Of a stretch of 64,000 bases of DNA, positions 35,554-46,378 are shown piece by piece. Origin of the DNA: Brevipalpus yothersi (taxonomy: Eukaryota; Arthropoda; Arachnida; Trombidiformes; Tenuipalpidae); contig QZCP01000053.1 in assembly GCA_003956705.1 (NCBI GenBank), positions 62,001-126,000 of the forward strand, read 5' to 3'. The position numbers and the translations under genes were made by a program. The notes under the pieces were generated by a model. The model had not been told where the DNA came from. It made no database searches and saw only the letters and a program-made list of their open reading frames with translations. Every line of letters starts with the position of its first letter. Within the stretch, counting starts at the first letter, position 1.

Positions 35554-36936
35554 ATGGTTAGTTTTGATTCTTTTTTTAACATTATTTTTTGATTTATTAT
35601 TCATTTATTTATTGAATATTTATTGTTCCAGCCTGCCGATAACCCCAACAAACGCCCACACTCAGACACAACCCCTGATGAGATGGTCAAGAAGACCGAA
35701 ATTGTAAGTTTATATACATACATACATACATATACATATGCATGCATATACATATGCACATAAATGCAAACATACTCACACGTATGTATATGTGTTCACA
35801 CATTTACATGTGATTTATTTGGATCTTTTCAGGAGACTTCCCAAGACCAGGCTACGAGCTCACCATCTGAGTCTCAATCCAGCCAAAATGAGGTAAAAAA
35901 GAAACCACATACCACCACATCCATTATAATCTCGATTTTAATTATCATTATTATTATTTTCAGAACTTACCTGGACTCAATCAACAGATCGAGCTGCCAT
36001 CCCTTCCGGAGAGCTCAAGATCCCATAATTTGAGGAGTCGCCCATTGGCACCTCTTCCGGTACAATCAGTTCAAAATTCTGAGCCCCAGCAAACTCAGAG
36101 ACAGGTAAAAAGAGACCACCACATACCACCACAATTTTGTTGATATTGATTCTGATCATTCTCATACTTTCAGGACTTACCTATAATTGGTTCAGAGATC
36201 GAGCTACCATCCGTACCAGAGGGCTCAAGATCTCTCAACCAAAGCAGCAAGAGATTGCCAGCTCGTCCCAAGGAATCAATTCCCCAATCTGCTGTTGTAT
36301 CGAGAGCACAAGCCGCTGTAGACGACTACCCTGCAAGAGGAATCCTCCGCCGTGGGTATGCTTGGGACGCTGAGGAGGGTAAATACAAGTTGGCCAACCT
36401 CGTGGATCATGAGCCCCTAATTTATCATGATGAGGAGCTTGATTGCCCTGAACTGGAGCCACAAGAACTTTTAAGTAAAGAAACCACCACATACCACCAC
36501 AAAGTTTTCCCACTTGAATTAATTCCTTTTCTCACCATTTTAGGGTTATATCGACTCCAGTGAATATATGTGGGCCTACCAGAGCCCACAGTTAATGGAT
36601 CAGGCAGCAAAAAAGCGTCGGGCTCAGCGTGGACCAAATCCTGAGACTCCATGCAGATTCTGTCACAAGTTTTTGGCAAGGAAGGACTCAGCAGATCGTC
36701 ATGAGCAAACTTGTACTGCTCCTGGAGCTCCGATGCATGTCTTCGATGATCAGTGTCCTGAGGAGTACATTGGACCTCAACCTTGGGAGCGAGCACTTGG
36801 GAAGCCAAAGGGTCGGAAGAAGTTCTGTCCTCCACTGGGTAGCTTTGACCCTCCATCCCCACCACCATCACCACCTCATGGAGGACGTGGCCCACCTCCT
36901 CCTCCACCTCCTCCAACTGGAGCTTTGGCAGCTTGA
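35554..36936 (+). CDS. MULE accessory gene: Pro-rich protein with Cys/His finger
   Basis: Phase-0 exons: ATG at 35554-35556 (donor GTTAGT), 35632-35703, 35833-35892, 35964-36104, 36174-36474, 36544-36936. It starts MPADNPNKRPHSDTTPDE and has two related segments (LNQQIELPSLPESSRSHNLR and GSEIELPSVPEGSRSLNQ), suggesting an internal exon duplication. The last exon has a C-x2-C..H-x4-C finger (CRFCHKFLARKDSADRHEQT, C) and a Pro-rich tail. A longer first exon from ATG 35433 would start in host DNA outside the element, so it is not preferred. The 36475 donor leaves a one-base frame mismatch with the last exon, so this copy may be frameshifted. Unknown role; DNA-binding accessory factor is inference. 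Confidence 0.6.
35709..35795. repeat. ACAT/ATGC-type microsatellite inside a MULE intron
   Basis: Runs of CATA and ATATGCA units fill the second intron of the + strand MULE gene, which is the intron without the ACC-rich motif. Confidence 0.85.
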
Positions 36937-39535
36937 GCTTTGATTTTATGAACAATTTTTCCTCTCTCTTTTTCTACCTCTTCTCAATTTGATAAACGTT
37001 TTCCACTGCCAAGAAATCTCATTCGAAATCAAATCTCTTGTAATCTCAATATATATCTGATCCATGAAAGAAAGAAACCACCACATACCAAGCCTAGGTG
37101 ATAAGCCTGGTCATATCTAGATGTCTAGAAAACGGCTAGAAGAAGTATTATCTCCCAGCAAAGAAACCACCACATACCACCACAGAGCTGAGTACTTCAA
37201 ATTCTTATGACGTGATCGTAGAGTGAACAAAGGATATCATATGAATGGGTTCAGAATTTAATGAGAAGTTTATTTATTGGTCAATCGAGATTTTCAGCTA
37301 TTCGATTGGAGAAAATTTCTTCTGAAAGATTGCTAGATTGATAAGCTCGTTGCTTCCTGTTCGTTCCTCGCTTAGCTTTTTTGGTGAATCTTCTTTGAAC
37401 TTCAATTTTTTGTTGTTCCTTGAGATCCTTTAGTTATTGATATCTGACTCCCAGACTCCAATCTCAGGGCTCTAACTGTAGGTCTCATAGGGAGGACCAG
37501 CTTTTCAACAGCATCAACTTCTTGACTTGAGCTACATTGCTCTAATGTTTCGGTAAATTTTCTCAAGAGCTCTCTTTTTTTTGCTTCGATGTCTTCCTCT
37601 TGAGAAAATATCGCTGGTGGTAGCAAAGCTTCTTTCTCGATTCGCTGGGCTTCGGAGCTTTCATTCAAAGCTATCGTGAAGTCATCCACCTCGTCAGATA
37701 TTGCCTCTAGTGGAGAAGCAGGTTTTTTCTCTTTTCATTGCAACATAGTGGATATGCTTGCAAAAGTTTGCCCTCGCACAAAAGTCTAGGCATTCACATC
37801 TCACACTCTTCATACATTCTCTGCACTCTTCACATTTAAGCAGACATGTACAATTCTCAAAGCCCTCGAAGAATGTCACGGTATACATTTTAGCATGCCC
37901 ACTATCTTCCGAAACAACTGACCACTCATTTCCATTGTGAGGATCATTAGATATGGTGAATTGACATTTCATAGCTCGACGATGACGTTCACGGAGCACT
38001 TCAAGCTTTTTCGGTATAAAGCCTTGATCAATTCTGATAATTCTTTCATGCTGGTAGTTGTTCAGCATTTTGATTAGGCAATTCAAGGATTCATCCATCC
38101 TGCGAACTTTTTTTCCAGACATGAAAACATATTTCAAGTTCCTTCAGACAAGGAGAAAAGAGATAGGAATGTATCAGAAAGAAACCACCACATGCCACCA
38201 CAATAGCTTACCGGTGAAGATTCTCTAAGAACATGTTCGTATTCATACCCAAGTACTTTCGATAACAGAGTGCCCATTGATAAACCCGATTCCAGTAATA
38301 ACTTCTAAAGTAGTCGATAAATTCTTTTGTTGAAGCATCTTTCTCATATTCACTCATGAAGAATTCTGCTTGGTCTGTGAATTCTTTCTCTTCAATGTTT
38401 TTCTGTACTGCAATTAGATCCGCCAAAACTTCTTTTCGTTTGTCCCTATTCGATATTTTTTTCACTGAATTCAAGTTCCAGTTTCTCATAACATGCCAGA
38501 TGCACAGCAATCGATGGGAGGGTGCTCGAAAATCTGTATCCAGGCATTGTAATAAGCTGGAAAGTCATCCGTCATTAATACTTTGCATCTTGGAACAACA
38601 CAGTTCTCCTTGAGAGCTTTGAAAAATTTCACACAAATCTCTTCACTGACTGTCGAAGAATAGAAAAATGCAAAGGGGAATCCAGTTCTAACAAGAGAGA
38701 GGAAAAAGGAATGGAATGGAGAAACCACCACATACCACCACAAATTATTCTTACCTGTTTTCATCGACTATCATGATAGTCGTCAACTGGAAGTTATAAT
38801 CGTTGGTACCATGGGTTGAGTCAATAGCAATAACATCATTACCGAATTTTTCCAAGATAAATCTCTGGCCCTCAATGCATATCCCAAGAATGAATGGATT
38901 ATCAGCATCCTCAGGCTCATATATGATTATTGGATTGACATTCATCGATCTCATCTGTTCGATATGAGACTCAACGCTCACCAGATCATTTTGATCTCTT
39001 CTCACATCATTTCTTAGCTTGAAATCTCTTGAAATGTTCTGGAGATCTTGATTTGTGGCTCTATGAATTCATTTATCATTCTCTTTTGTCCAAGTTGCTC
39101 TTATATTTTGGAGAATAGTGGCACGAGTAAGACCCAATGCTAGCTGGCCTGCTACTTTTCTCTCTCTCCTTTTGGAATATCTATGTGCCTCATTTCAATG
39201 TTATGACCAACATGTGTCTTGAAATAAATCACTTGGAAGTGCTCATCATTCTCAATCAATCTGATTGCAGCAGGACATCGCGCTCCGATTTTCCTAGTAC
39301 CTTTGATTTTGAGGTTTCTTATATCCTTGCCTCTAGGTTTGTAGCAGCCTGACCTATTGCATTCAAAGTAAAATCGACCATCGTCTTTCTTGATGAATTG
39401 AACATTTTCTTCGGTCTCGATGACTTCTTTCCAAGTAGAGAAATCTGTAAAAGAAACCACCACATACCCCCACGATAGTTCAAAGCAAGAGAAAAAAGAA
39501 AGAGAGAGATATAGAAAACCACCACATACCACCGC
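35901..39535 (+). repeat. Nine copies of a ~22-bp ACC-rich motif in the MULE, mostly in introns
   Basis: Consensus GAAACCACCACATACCACCA + CA. Copies start near 35901, 36111, 36480, 37074 (half), 37163, 38181, 38721, 39453 and 39514, all in + orientation. Three sit right after the donor of + strand introns (GTAAAAAGAGACCACC..); four are in transposase introns, which are read on the other strand, and there follow the donor or directly precede the acceptor. Two lie between the convergent gene ends. None was seen outside the element in this window. Confidence 0.9.
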
Positions 39536-39798
39536 CGAATTTGTTACTCACCTTCAATGCTGGTGAAGGAGCGTTCCTCTTTGAATATTCGAAGATCATG
39601 TCCCTCGAACAAGTGGTGGTGATAATTATCCAGCGTTGTCACTACTTTATTACAAAGAGCACATTAAGATCCTGTTTTCTCTCTCCCATGCACCTTACTC
39701 TCATGTTTCAAAAGATTTCTCTTCTCTCCAAACTTCTTATAGCAACTTTCACACTGATAAGAATCACCTGTTAGATCACTACAATTCGTAAAAATCAT
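37402..39798 (-). pseudogene. MULE transposase gene, disabled
   Basis: Exons about 39798-39552, 39444-38755, 38687-38212, 38141-37402. Order: N-terminal C2H2 fingers (YQCESCYKKFGEKRNLLKHE; CALCNKV..), a FLYWCH-like segment (FYFECNRSGCYKPRG), the catalytic region (IAIDSTHGTNDYNFQLTTIM; VLMTDDFPAYYNAW; CIWHVMRNWN), then a SWIM-type CxC..CxH zinc site (CLDFCARANFCKHIHYVAMK). Damage: TAA between the fingers, a frameshift after PKGEREK, TGA before IHRATNQDLQ, and a one-base shift in an A6 run (37723-37728). The SWIM and MULE domains identify a Mutator-superfamily transposase. Confidence 0.88.
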
Positions 39799-39924
39799 CT
39801 CGTTCTTTATTATCACTAATTTAATCTTTTCGCAGCTTCAAATAACAAGTCCATGCTTTATCTAAATCGAGAATCGTGCACTCCCTCCTTATTGGCGGGA
39901 GCCGTTTGATCCCGAAGCTCTTGT

Positions 39925-40500
39925 GATCGCACGATACAAAATAGGGGTGTAAGCTGGGTATCTATGAAGAAAGTGAACTTTAGTTGAAGTTTTTTCAGCG
40001 AATTATCCAACTCACATCCAATTGAAGATCATCATATAGCTAGTTTTGGTGTTAAATGCAAAACTAATCCTCTCAGATCCCGAGCAATTGCGATCAGAGC
40101 TTTCTGAGAGGGTGAAAAAATTGAATTAATGAGAGAGTGATGAGGCGAAATAGCTTAGCCTTTTACCTTGGCCTCTTCAGCATTGAAATTCATACTTTTT
40201 CAGAGAAAGATGAAAAGCTCGAAATACTTACAGGTTAAAGGTATCATGAAACGTTCGAATTTCTCCTCATCTTCTCCCAGATCTATTATCAACAATCTTC
40301 CCAGAGAGGTGTAGAAAGTAGATCGACATCGCACATCACTGATTTGAGCTGTACTTCCAAGGAATGGAGAATGTTCACTCTGGATGGAAGAGGGTTCATG
40401 AGAGAAAAGCAAGGGGTAAATATTTGAGAGGACTTACTGTGTGATTACACAACAAAAACTGCACTTCTTCTAGTTTGACCAATTTTCTCACACTACTTTA
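39925..40500 (-). pseudogene. Exportin-7 exons upstream of the MULE insertion
   Basis: In gene order: SVRKLVKLEEVQFLLCNHT (about 40495-40438), SEHSPFLG..DVRCRSTFYTSLGRLLIIDL and GEDEEKFERFMIPLT (40394-40229), a short FNAEEAK exon, KALIAIARDLRG with a one-base shift then FAFNTKTSYMMIFNWM-like coding, and YPAYTPILYRAI (ending at the 9-bp duplication). Splice sites (GTAAGT donors, CAG acceptors) are still recognisable, so this is an unprocessed gene copy, not a retrocopy. The frameshift and the downstream stop show loss of function. Confidence 0.85.
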
Positions 40501-40906
40501 GCCAACAGAGAGATGATTAAAAAATGCAGACAATCAACAACTTATCACTTTCTCATGATCAAAATATCCTGAGAAGAAGCGATGCGCTGAAGATTAATAA
40601 TATCTTTCAAGCTCGATGGTTTCATAGGATACCTAAAAAGCTATGATTTTTGTTGAATTTTTACTCTCAACACTCATTGACTGTTTTTTTTGTGAACACT
40701 TACACGAGATTGATAGTAGTGAAGAGCGTAGTAAAACAGAATCCCAATTCATCTCCTTCAGTACCTTTTTTGACTGTTCGTCCCAGTATCAGCTTTAGCT
40801 ATTGAAAAGTTTGGTGAGTAGAGCCGATTGTTTAAAATTAGTGCCTCACCCGACGTTCGTTCCATCATTATTAATCCCGCTTTGTCTCTTTTTTCTCCAT
40901 CTCAAT

Positions 40907-40945
40907 CTCCATCTCCATCTCCATCTCCATCTCCATCTCCATCCC
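40907..40945. repeat. (CCATCT)n microsatellite
   Basis: Seven near-perfect hexamer units, CCATCT on the + strand, beginning in CTCCATCTCAATCT. It sits between the head-to-head exportin-7 fragments and may mark a rearrangement point; that link is speculative. Confidence 0.9.
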
Positions 40946-41039
40946 ATCTGAACCATCATCATCTTCATTCAACCACCAGTCATCATATGCTCAGCTCCTA
41001 GCCCGCACCAACGACACAAAAAAAATTGGTAAGTCACAT

Positions 41040-41515
41040 CCCCAGTGCTTTATCTGTTCAGCAAAGGTTGAATATAAAGAATTATGTGCTCGATTATGTG
41101 GCCAAAGTCTCTTGATCAAAGTTGACACCTTTTGTTACACAAGCTCTCGTACAATTATACGCTAGATTAACAAAATTAGGAAGATTCGAAACAAATGAAG
41201 AAGAGTTTATCTTTAGGAATATCATCGCTCAGATAAGACCATTTCTCCAGGTGAATTTTAATTTTAAATTTTTCCCTCCACTCCTGTGGTATTTCGATGT
41301 TCCCTACTATGATTATAATTGTGTTGTATTTGATTATTCCTTATGAATCCACTTCGGTTGAGTATTGCAGCATCGGTGTCCAGATATTGTTTCAACTTAC
41401 GAGTGAAGTCAATCAAATAAGTGAGGCCTGCCGTTCTATAGCTAGGCAGAGAAAGATCGCATCTTCGTTCAGAGATAATATGCTCTTCGAAATTCATTAC
41501 TTACTTAATTATGCT
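41040..41515 (+). pseudogene. Exportin-7 N-terminal fragment, inverted
   Basis: Reads QQRLNIKNYVLDYVAKVS, TGA stop, SKLTPFVTQALVQLYARLTK, LGRFETNEEEFIFRNIIAQI to a GTGAAT donor near 41250, then SVEYCSIGVQILFQLTSEVN..RQRKIASSFRDNMLFEI after an intron. This is the N-terminal third of exportin-7. It is on the + strand, head-to-head with the later exons at 40500-35228, so the gene has been broken and part inverted. Confidence 0.85.
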
Positions 41516-41577
41516 TAATAGTGATAAAAATATCTTTTCGATTTGAAACCTCTCCATACGATTCTTTTCACAGAAAA

Positions 41578-42500
41578 ATGGGTAGAGATGAGGAGAACAT
41601 TCGAAAATCAGTTGCTAATGATGAAGATGATGAATACGAGAGTGATGAACTCTCATCAATGGGGATGGATGATCCACCTCTCATGGTCAACGAAAGTGAC
41701 CAAGCCAATGAGAGACCAGAGGATGATGAGAGCGCAGAGGAGGATGAGTCTGATGATGTCGATGATCTTGGCATCGAATAATATGCTGCCCAAGATGAAG
41801 ACACTCCTCTGGACTCTCGATTCATTAGTGATCCCACCAAATGGAGCACAGTAAGGCTATTTTTTGAGTGAGTTTTTTTTTGTTCTAACTTTCTTGTTTT
41901 CTCTCTTCTCTCTCTCTCAAAATAGAAACAAAAAGTTAGAGTCCTCGAGGTTGCTGGATACTATCATCCAGCAAAGATTATTGCCCATATTGTCAAAAAA
42001 AATGGTAAAAGATCTGGAAAGAGTATAGTTCAATATGTTATGAACTATATTGCGTACGATGAAGACATTTTCGATGCAAAGGAGAATATACCAGAGATAA
42101 CGGAAGAGGAGGCAAAAGCTTATAAAGCTATTACAATGAAAAAAATAATGGATGATACAGTGAAGACAGGGCAAAGTCTCGTGGTTGCCACAAATATCAA
42201 TGTCCATACTGTGACCGATATCTTCCAGTTGGACGAAAAAGCGATTTTATCGATCATGTCGATAAAATGGACGTTCGACTGGAAAAAGAGCTCGGCAGCC
42301 AGGATGCGAAAAAAGGCGGCAAATAGAGCCACAAGTGAACGGCATTTGGGAAAAATCGAAAAGGACACCCGAAAAGATTCAAGATCGATTTATTATGGAG
42401 CAACAAAAAAGAATCATTGCCGAAAAAAAGATTAAATGATGAAAGAAAAAAAGCAAAGGCAAAGGCTGCAAAAGAGGCCGAAAAAAATACAGAATAAATG
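41578..42500 (+). pseudogene. Acidic N-terminus / basic C-terminus ORF, interrupted
   Basis: From ATG 41578: very acidic (NDEDDEYESDELSSMGMDDP; ESAEEDESDDVDDLGIE) then TAA and continued coding (AAQDEDTPLDSRFISDPTKW). After an intron (GTAAGG..AAATAG) exon 41926 onward reads VRVLEVAGYYHPAKIIAHIV, KKNGKRSGKSIVQYVMNYIA and a basic end rich in K, R, A. Frames change at A-runs near 42400. The overall charge plan resembles the ORF at 31331 but no sequence similarity is clear. Unrecognised; possibly mobile-element derived. Confidence 0.4.
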
Positions 42501-43087
42501 AAATGATGATAATGGTAGGAAATTCCCAATAAAATTGTTTTCAATATCTGGAATAACTGTGCTCACTCTCTCTCTCTCTCTCTTCCTTTGGCAAAAGTTC
42601 TCTTTTCTCTCTTCCTCGCCTGGCTGGCATCATCTAGTAAGCCGAATCCCCACTTCAGATTCAACCAGAAGTGAAATGAGTTTGAATGAGAGTAATTTAA
42701 TGCTGATGCTCATCACAGAGTGTCCAATTGCTATAACAAAAAATATTTATCTGTATATCAACTTATTCATAAATAAGGCTCTATTTTGGCGTGTTTGTGT
42801 ATACAAGTGAATTCACAATAATTGCAGTCTATTTATCGCGATAAAAGTGAATAAATGTACATGAGAATAATTACACAGGAGAAAATCAACTCCGACCTTC
42901 TTCGCTCTCTCGAACTAGATACATTCTCGTAACCTGACCTCATCTTGCTCGGCAGCAAATGGGAGATGAGGAAAAGAAGAGTTTTGAGCAATGATTGAAA
43001 AATTTTTATTCAAGTGAAATTTTTCCATTCATCTCGGCCATTACCGGGCAATTTTCTCCCCTCTTTCTCTTCCCCCCTCCACTCTAA
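42501..43087. other. Right edge of the island, no gene
   Basis: Contains a short (TC)n tract (about 42562-42584). No coding signal supported. The array resumes abruptly near 43088. Confidence 0.5.
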
Positions 43088-43380
43088 CCTTTCCTGAAAA
43101 CTTTTCCCAGTTTTTAGAAAGTTTCGTTAAACCATGGTTTCTTCATGAAAGCAAACTCTGCATCTGCTTCCTCGAAAAGCTTCATCAAACATTCGCGATC
43201 TGACTTGGTATTTTAACTAGTGGCACGTGAGAGTCTTCTTCATCACCTTCAGTAGGCTCCAGTTTATGCCTGTGATAGTGAATCAAGCGGGATGTCATAT
43301 ATTGTTCACATCGTGATGTATGGGAATAAAAAATAAAAATATCCGGTGAAAAATGTCGGTAATACAAACTTTTCTGTCAT
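43088..43380 (-). pseudogene. Family member 6, N-terminal remnant
   Basis: The 11-nt first exon is intact (43380-43370, MTEK start) and exon 2 opens at 43269 after a CTATCACAG acceptor (HKLEPTEGDEEDSHVPLVKI). A frameshift follows in PSQI.., and homology ends near 43088 in the GKVFRKG segment. The rest of the gene is missing. N-terminus matches members 3 and 8, not the C-terminal half at 28588, so the two halves flanking the island are from different subgroups. Confidence 0.85.
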
Positions 43381-44540
43381 GATGAATTTGGTTGAAAGAA
43401 AAAAATTTATCGAATCGAATTTAAGACAAAAATCAGTGAACAATGAGAAAATCACGACCCATAATTGTCAATGGAAATGGAATAAGAATTAATATCCCGG
43501 TTCTAACGGAAACCGAATTACTCATATGATCACTAGTCATGGTGAGAATGGGACCATAAGCTTTATGGTGATGAAATTCCAAATCACAGGTTGAACATCT
43601 CAAAGCCAAAGAAAGTCTGTCTGGTGATATTCAATTCACTCTACTCGTTCTTTATTATCAAAAGCCATTTTCTGAGCAAAAACCTACAGAAAAGTTCAGT
43701 TGCTCTGTTTTTCGTTATAGAGTTTTACACAAAAACTTGCTTCTTCCAATTTTTAATGGAATTGTGACCGCATGGAACTGATGGTGAGGCCAATTTTTTT
43801 TGTATGATTCCCAAAAAAGGTTTGGAATTGACACTTCTCATAATTTGGCATCGCAATGTTGAATATAAAATAATGCACTCAATTTGTTCGAGAAGATAAA
43901 AGAACAGAAAGTCTTACAGGTAATTAGCAAGGTACTGCTGTTTTCAAAATTAATGAACCAATTGTATGAATGATACATGCATCTAAATTTTTCCCTTTTT
44001 TCGGTCTGAGGGGAAAAATTCTGGGCTGGTAAGAGGGGGTAAATCTGAGCTGCAGAAAAAATTCTATGCAATTCCAATAATTTTGAAAAAAGCAGTATGA
44101 AGATATTGTCACTGCCATCATCGTGATTGTCAGCTAATAGGTCAACGCTAGCATTATGCTCCTCTCCTCTGATCCTGTATTTTGAATCATTCAATCTTAC
44201 GAACTTTCTAACTCAACCCATAAAAAATCCCTACAGCAACAACAGAGAGTCGAACAATCATCAGATTTATAAGACCAGATTCGAGAGTTCCAATTGTCCT
44301 GCCATTTCGAACGATAGGATGATTAACTTGGTTAAAAATGAGAAGAATAGAGTCTAGTGAATAAAAGATTGATGAAAATTTATTCATTTGAATAGAAGAA
44401 AGAGGTATTAATATATTCTTTGGCCGAGAAGAGAACCGTGATCATATCTCCTGCAAAAAGTAGGAAGTAGTTGTCTCTCACAGAATTTCTCGCCAACAAT
44501 TATTACATCTCGAATTATACCTGAGAACAACTAAAGGTTT

Positions 44541-45449
44541 CTAGGACGCTTCAGTCGCAGCTAATAGTAGCTGCCAATCAGCAGACGCTCTATCAATGAT
44601 TTGGAGAGCAATTAAATTTTCCCTACGAGAAGCATTTGTAAGAAGTTTGTTTTCTTTGTTGAGATTTTCGATATGCTCCCAAGACATAATTAACCAGCCA
44701 ATTTGTCGTGGAGCTTTAGCTATTTGATAGAACCTCCTCACCTCACCAATCTTTTCAGAAATGCTTTAACTTTGCCAAGATTCATTCCGCTTATTAATCA
44801 CTTCCGAGAACATGTATCTTGCATAAAGGTTGGCTTCTTCGTGACGCTTTGCCAGTTCTTTATCAGTCGATTCAAGCAAACGAATCACTCTGGCATAAGC
44901 AGGGGTCTCTAGCCTCTTGTCCTCACCAACACCAGAAACAGTATCACGCATATCTTGGGCCAACATCATAGTGATACCTGCAAACTCAATCATCAGCTTG
45001 GGTATCGTAAGATATTCCAAATCATGAGAACGTTCACGAAGCTCATAAGGGCCTGTGAGAAACTCCATGTGATCATTCTCTGACTGTGAAACTTTATACG
45101 AGAACAGCCTGTTACCATAATTGAGACCCCATTTCAGTAAGAATTTCAGATCGTCATCGATTAAATCTTGATCACCTTCCCTAAAAACTTTTCCCAGCTC
45201 GTAAAAAACCATTGAAAATGCTGGTTGGCATGGGCGAACAAGCAGCCCCTCAGCTATTTCAAGCATATGGTTCAAATTTCGGCGAGATTTAGGCACTTTC
45301 TCGGAAGAGGGTTCTTCCTCATCACCAATGGGCTCCAATTTACGCCTGTGATATAAAAAAATCAAGAAAAATCAATAAAAGTTGAAAAACTTACATGTAC
45401 ACGAAAGAAGTTCAGCCAAAGAGATCGATCATACTAACTTTTCTGCCAT
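44541..45449 (-). pseudogene. Family member 7, single nonsense codon
   Basis: Exon 1 45449-45439 (MAEK start, donor GTTAGT), exon 2 45345-44541. All core blocks are present (FYELGKVFREGDQDLIDDDL; DTVSGVGEDKRLETPAYARV; HEEANLYARYMFSEVINKRN). After ESWQS the codon is TAA where other members have GAA (SESIS/SKSIS); downstream SISEKIGEVRRFYQIAKAPR and the tail to the normal stop remain open. It is the closest relative of member 2. Probably a young pseudogene or a truncated protein. Confidence 0.8.
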
Positions 45450-46378
45450 GTTGAAGTTGAAATTAGTTTACAGATTGAGATTCGATCTCCAATAGAATCT
45501 GGACTGAAATTTGTGGAAAATCGCGACTTAATGGAAGCTTAATATAAACAACATCTTCACAAGTTAAAAGTCTGATTCAAACCCGAGAATTCATGTGATC
45601 TGTCGTCATGGTGAGAACGGTCATTGAGCTATGAGTTCATGGAATTTCGATTTACAGGCTGGATCTTTTGAAATAGAATAAAATTATGTAAATTATTCAT
45701 TTCGTACTTCACTTATCCTGATCTTCGGGACTACGTTTTGAGCGAAAAAACTTAAGAAAAGTTTTACTCCTTGAATCTCTCAGGAATATCTCTGAAAAAT
45801 CGTTTCCCTTCTCCCCATCATCAATGGAAATGCATCTCAGAAGCTGATGAACAAGGATGAACAGCTCATGGACAATTAACTGTCTCAGATCTCCAAGAAA
45901 ATGATTGAAATTGATGGATCCTATGACTCAACATTAGAATAACGATCGAAGGAAAATTCATCCGATTCATTCGATACATGAGCATATTAAGTTCCGATCA
46001 GGATCAGAAGACACGGAAAAGTGTGAATAAATCGTTATTGTATTATTGTAAGATTTCGAATCACTACGGCCAAGTTCGGACAAATTTCTAGAATAGCTAA
46101 ATTTTCGATCCATTCATTTTTCTCTAGTTAACATTATTGTTACAGATTTGAGCCAGGAAATTTAAAGTATACAATCCATCTGATCAAAGTGAGCTTAAAA
46201 TTCTAAGAAGTCTATCTTTGTCTCTAATGAAACTTTTTGTAGCTTGAAAATGATTGACTTACAACTTTCAAGGATTACATGAGCAATCAAAGTCATGGAT
46301 TTGTAGAATGCAAAAATCTCACGAAATGATGACCCATGGAACCATTTATGCTCTTCTCTTCTCATCATGTGGATTGAA

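Larger units (their letters stand above)
35447..39924. mobile_element. Mutator-like element (MULE), 4478 bp, complete ends
   Basis: Ends are inverted repeats: left AAAAGAGCTTCAGCGTCAAA + CGGCTCC, right (reverse complement) ACAAGAGCTTCGGGATCAAA + CGGCTCC, 23 of 27 identical. The 9-bp target duplication GATCGCACG is perfect (35438-35446 and 39925-39933); 8-11 bp is the known MULE range. It encodes a MULE-type transposase on the minus strand (37402-39798, disabled) and a second spliced gene on the + strand (35554-36936), convergent with it. Removing the element restores the exportin-7 reading ...PILYRAI-DIW-HDPQV, proving insertion into an exon. Confidence 0.92.

Noticed and set aside
35901..39535. 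The repeated ACC-rich motif as a CRISPR-like or tandem satellite array
   Set aside because: Spacing is irregular (about 65 to 1000 bp), the genome is eukaryotic, and the copies coincide with introns of a transposable element.
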